DNA of 34,608 nt from Deltaproteobacteria bacterium (lineage in GTDB: Bacteria > Myxococcota_A > Polyangia > Polyangiales > JADJMO01). Below the pieces are notes generated by a model. That model searched no databases and had not been told where the DNA came from. It worked only from the letters and a program-made list of their open reading frames with translations. Positions 33,255 through 34,608 of the stretch are shown here, in pieces; positions within the stretch are counted from its first letter, which is position 1; every line of letters starts with the position of its first letter. The translations under genes were made by a program, and so were the position numbers. The stretch spans positions 1 through 34,608 of the forward strand of contig JANYDK010000033.1 in NCBI GenBank assembly GCA_025363655.1, in the 5' to 3' direction.

Positions 33255-34061
33255 ATGTCCGACGCATTCGATCCGACTCCCTACACCCGCGCGCCGCTGC
33301 TCAACGTTGCGAGCGCCGTCACGCTGGGCACCGCGCTGCTCGTGGCCATGCCGAAGAAGCCCGAACCGCGCCTTGCCAAGGCTGGCAAGCGGCTTCGCGC
33401 TGCAGTCGTCTCGCTGCAGCAGGCCTGGGTCGAGAGCGACGCAGCGACGGCACACGGTGATCCGCGTCCGGCCGATCAGGCGATCGACAACAGCTACGCC
33501 AATCTCTTCGCCCGGCTGCAGGCCTACGCGTCGCTCGACCCGGAGGTGCATCCGAAGGCCACGCGCGCGGCCGAGCTCATCTCGATCCTCTTCCCGACGG
33601 GCCTGACGTTCCTCAAGCTTCCATACGTCGAGGAGTGGGCCGAGAGCAAGAAGCGGCTCGACCGCATCGAGAGCGACGACCTTGCCAAGGACCTCGACGC
33701 CCTCGCGGGAAAGGAATTCCTAGGAGAGGTCCGGCGACTCCACGAGCGCTACGGCGAAGCGCTCGGCGTCACGAAGGTACGTGGACCGGCAGAAGCCGCC
33801 AGCATCGGCGAGCCGCTTCGGAAAGTCGCCGAGGCGGTCGTGCATTACGCGACGCAGATCGCGGGGCTCTACGATCCCGACGAGCCGAGCACGCTCGATA
33901 TCGTTCGAACGGCGCTCGCGCCGATCGACGAGCTTCGCGTGGGCGTTGCCCGTCGATCGGCGGCTGGGAGCGAAGGCTCCGCGACATTGCCGGTTCCGCC
34001 GGTGCCGGTCGGGCCGGCGACGCCCGCGCCGGCAGGAGGGAGCGCGTCCCCGGGCCATTGA
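33255..34061 (+). CDS. Hypothetical helical protein
   Basis: A 268-residue protein without a signal peptide. The N-terminal part has one hydrophobic patch (LLNVASAVTLGTALLVAMP), and then long charged helices follow: AKAGKRLRAAVVSLQQAW, ANLFARLQAYASLDPEVH and YVEEWAESKKRLDRIESDDL. It ends in a Pro/Ala/Gly tail (LPVPPVPVGPATPAPAGGS). The composition is that of a helical-bundle adaptor. I recognise no family. AGGAGGAG about 10 bases before the ATG makes the start secure. It lies alone between two different arrays of hairpin-forming tandem repeats. Confidence 0.85.
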   Translation: MSDAFDPTPYTRAPLLNVASAVTLGTALLVAMPKKPEPRLAKAGKRLRAAVVSLQQAWVESDAATAHGDPRPADQAIDNSYANLFARLQAYASLDPEVHPKATRAAELISILFPTGLTFLKLPYVEEWAESKKRLDRIESDDLAKDLDALAGKEFLGEVRRLHERYGEALGVTKVRGPAEAASIGEPLRKVAEAVVHYATQIAGLYDPDEPSTLDIVRTALAPIDELRVGVARRSAAGSEGSATLPVPPVPVGPATPAPAGGSASPGH

Positions 34062-34135
34062 AGGTCGCCTGGCAAGTTCTGGGACGTCGGTATTCGCCTT
34101 GATTTGGCGGCTTCCGATGTCCCAGGACCCAGGAC

Positions 34136-34350
34136 ATCACGGATCGAGGCGACGTCTCGTTGTTCGATGTCCCAGGACATCGAGGACCGAGGCGTTGCCT
34201 CGTCTTTGGATATGCCCGGACATCGAGAATCGAGGCGCCGTCTCGTTCTTGGATGTGCTCGGACGTCGAGAATCGAGGCGGCGCGTCGCTTCTCGATGTG
34301 CTCGGACATCACCCGACGAGGCAGCACGGCATTTCGCCATGTGCGGGGGC
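34136..34350. repeat. 43-bp tandem array of palindromic units
   Basis: Units at 34136-34178, 34179-34221, 34222-34264 and 34265-34307 plus a degenerate fifth (34308-34350). Most junctions have ACATC pairing with GATGT of the same unit, and each unit has a central dyad, for example CGAGGC-GTT-GCCTCG in unit 2 and CGAGGCG-C-CGTCTCG in unit 3. In unit 2 a T-to-C change in the right arm restores a Watson-Crick pair. A period of 43 is not a multiple of three, so the array is non-coding. It begins about 75 bases after the hypothetical gene and may form its 3' untranslated region. Confidence 0.87.
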
Positions 34351-34397
34351 CTGTCTGGCCGCGGCGACGTCATGATTTCCAAGTTCTGCGACATCCG

Positions 34398-34419
34398 GAG
34401 TCGACACGTCACTCGACTC
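34398..34419. terminator. Perfect 7-bp hairpin
   Basis: GAGTCGA (34398-34404) pairs with TCGACTC (34413-34419) around CACGTCAC. It lies between the 43-bp array and the convergent partial gene. It could end either transcript; no T-run follows. Confidence 0.45.
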
Positions 34420-34481
34420 TGCCTGAGCCAGACTCGACTCGGTCGGCGATGGCTACCGGGTCCGCGGCGACTCGTACAGCG

Positions 34482-34608
34482 CTATTTGGCGACACGGTGC
34501 CATGTGACGCACAACGCCCTCATCGTCACCCCGACCAGGGCGCCGCACTTGCCGCCGAGGCATGCGCCCGAGGAACAACGCGGGCACTCGTAGGCGTCGT
34601 CGCAGCTA
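34482..34608 (-). CDS. C-terminal end of a Cys-rich protein (runs off right edge)
   Basis: Minus strand, 41 codons open to the window edge and closed by TAG at 34484-34482. They encode SCDDAYECPRCSSGACLGGK, then CGALVGVT and a short tail. Six cysteines in the first 24 residues, with CxxC and CxxxxC spacing and GC-rich third positions, resemble the Cys-rich lipoproteins elsewhere in the window. The last 15 residues look less constrained. Only this end is visible, so no product can be named. Confidence 0.45.
   Translation of the reverse strand, partial: SCDDAYECPRCSSGACLGGKCGALVGVTMRALCVTWHRVAK

Noticed and set aside
32695-34350. Possible CRISPR arrays
   Set aside because: The units are directly adjacent, similar over their full length and without unique spacers. 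No cas genes are present.
33781-34593. 270-codon frame across the 43-bp array
   Set aside because: It starts inside the hypothetical gene in another frame and crosses a non-triplet repeat. The product is Arg-rich.

Overview
The window is high-GC DNA with strong G/C bias at third codon positions and many long spurious antisense frames. Its contents are short-tethered lipoproteins with Asp/Ser/Thr-rich linkers, Ser/Thr protein kinases (one fused to an AAA ATPase), a fibro-slime domain protein and Asp-box propeller lipoproteins. This combination fits a predatory or saprophytic myxobacterium, probably of the Polyangiales (Labilithrix/Sandaracinus/Minicystis-like). That placement is inference from gene content only.

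Layout. Bases 1-141 hold the 5' end of an ISAzo13-type transposase running out of the left edge, next to a small beta-carbonic-anhydrase-like gene. From 0.7 to 9 kb there is a block of secreted lipoproteins: a Cys-rich protein, a hevamine-type GH18 chitinase, a large protein with Cys-rich repeats on both sides of a central domain, an Asp-box (BNR) protein and a Cys-rich/propeller protein. A GFA-family enzyme sits among them. At 9-13.2 kb a kinase-AAA-TPR regulator is divergent from a multi-zinc-ribbon protein. At 13.2-18.6 kb are a fibro-slime lipoprotein, a GH5 glucanase lipoprotein and three smaller envelope proteins. At 18.7-21.1 kb is a translationally coupled tandem pair of Asp-box lipoproteins. 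At 21.4-25.5 kb are a beta-barrel protein, two uncharacterised secreted proteins, a double-VOC protein, a small ORF and a GlsB/YeaQ membrane protein. At 25.6-28.3 kb are two divergent Ser/Thr kinases. At 28.6-30.6 kb a Cys-periodic lipoprotein is GTGA-coupled to a beta-barrel protein. At 30.6-32.3 kb are another acidic-tether lipoprotein and a small ORF. The last 2.3 kb is different: two partial copies of one C-terminal coding sequence, a 42-bp and a 43-bp tandem array of hairpin-forming units on either side of one hypothetical gene, and the end of a Cys-rich gene cut by the right edge.

How the genes may work together. At least eleven proteins share one design: a type II signal peptide, Cys, Ser/Gly residues, usually an acidic low-complexity tether, then a folded domain. 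Two of those domains are recognisable polysaccharide hydrolases (GH18, GH5), and others are propeller or sugar-binding-like folds. The simplest reading is a surface-displayed set for degrading or sensing chitin, glucans and matrix, interspersed with signalling kinases. No tRNA, rRNA, CRISPR array or prophage was seen. Several intergenic gaps contain coding-like 3' ends of vanished genes, which suggests past deletion or recombination.
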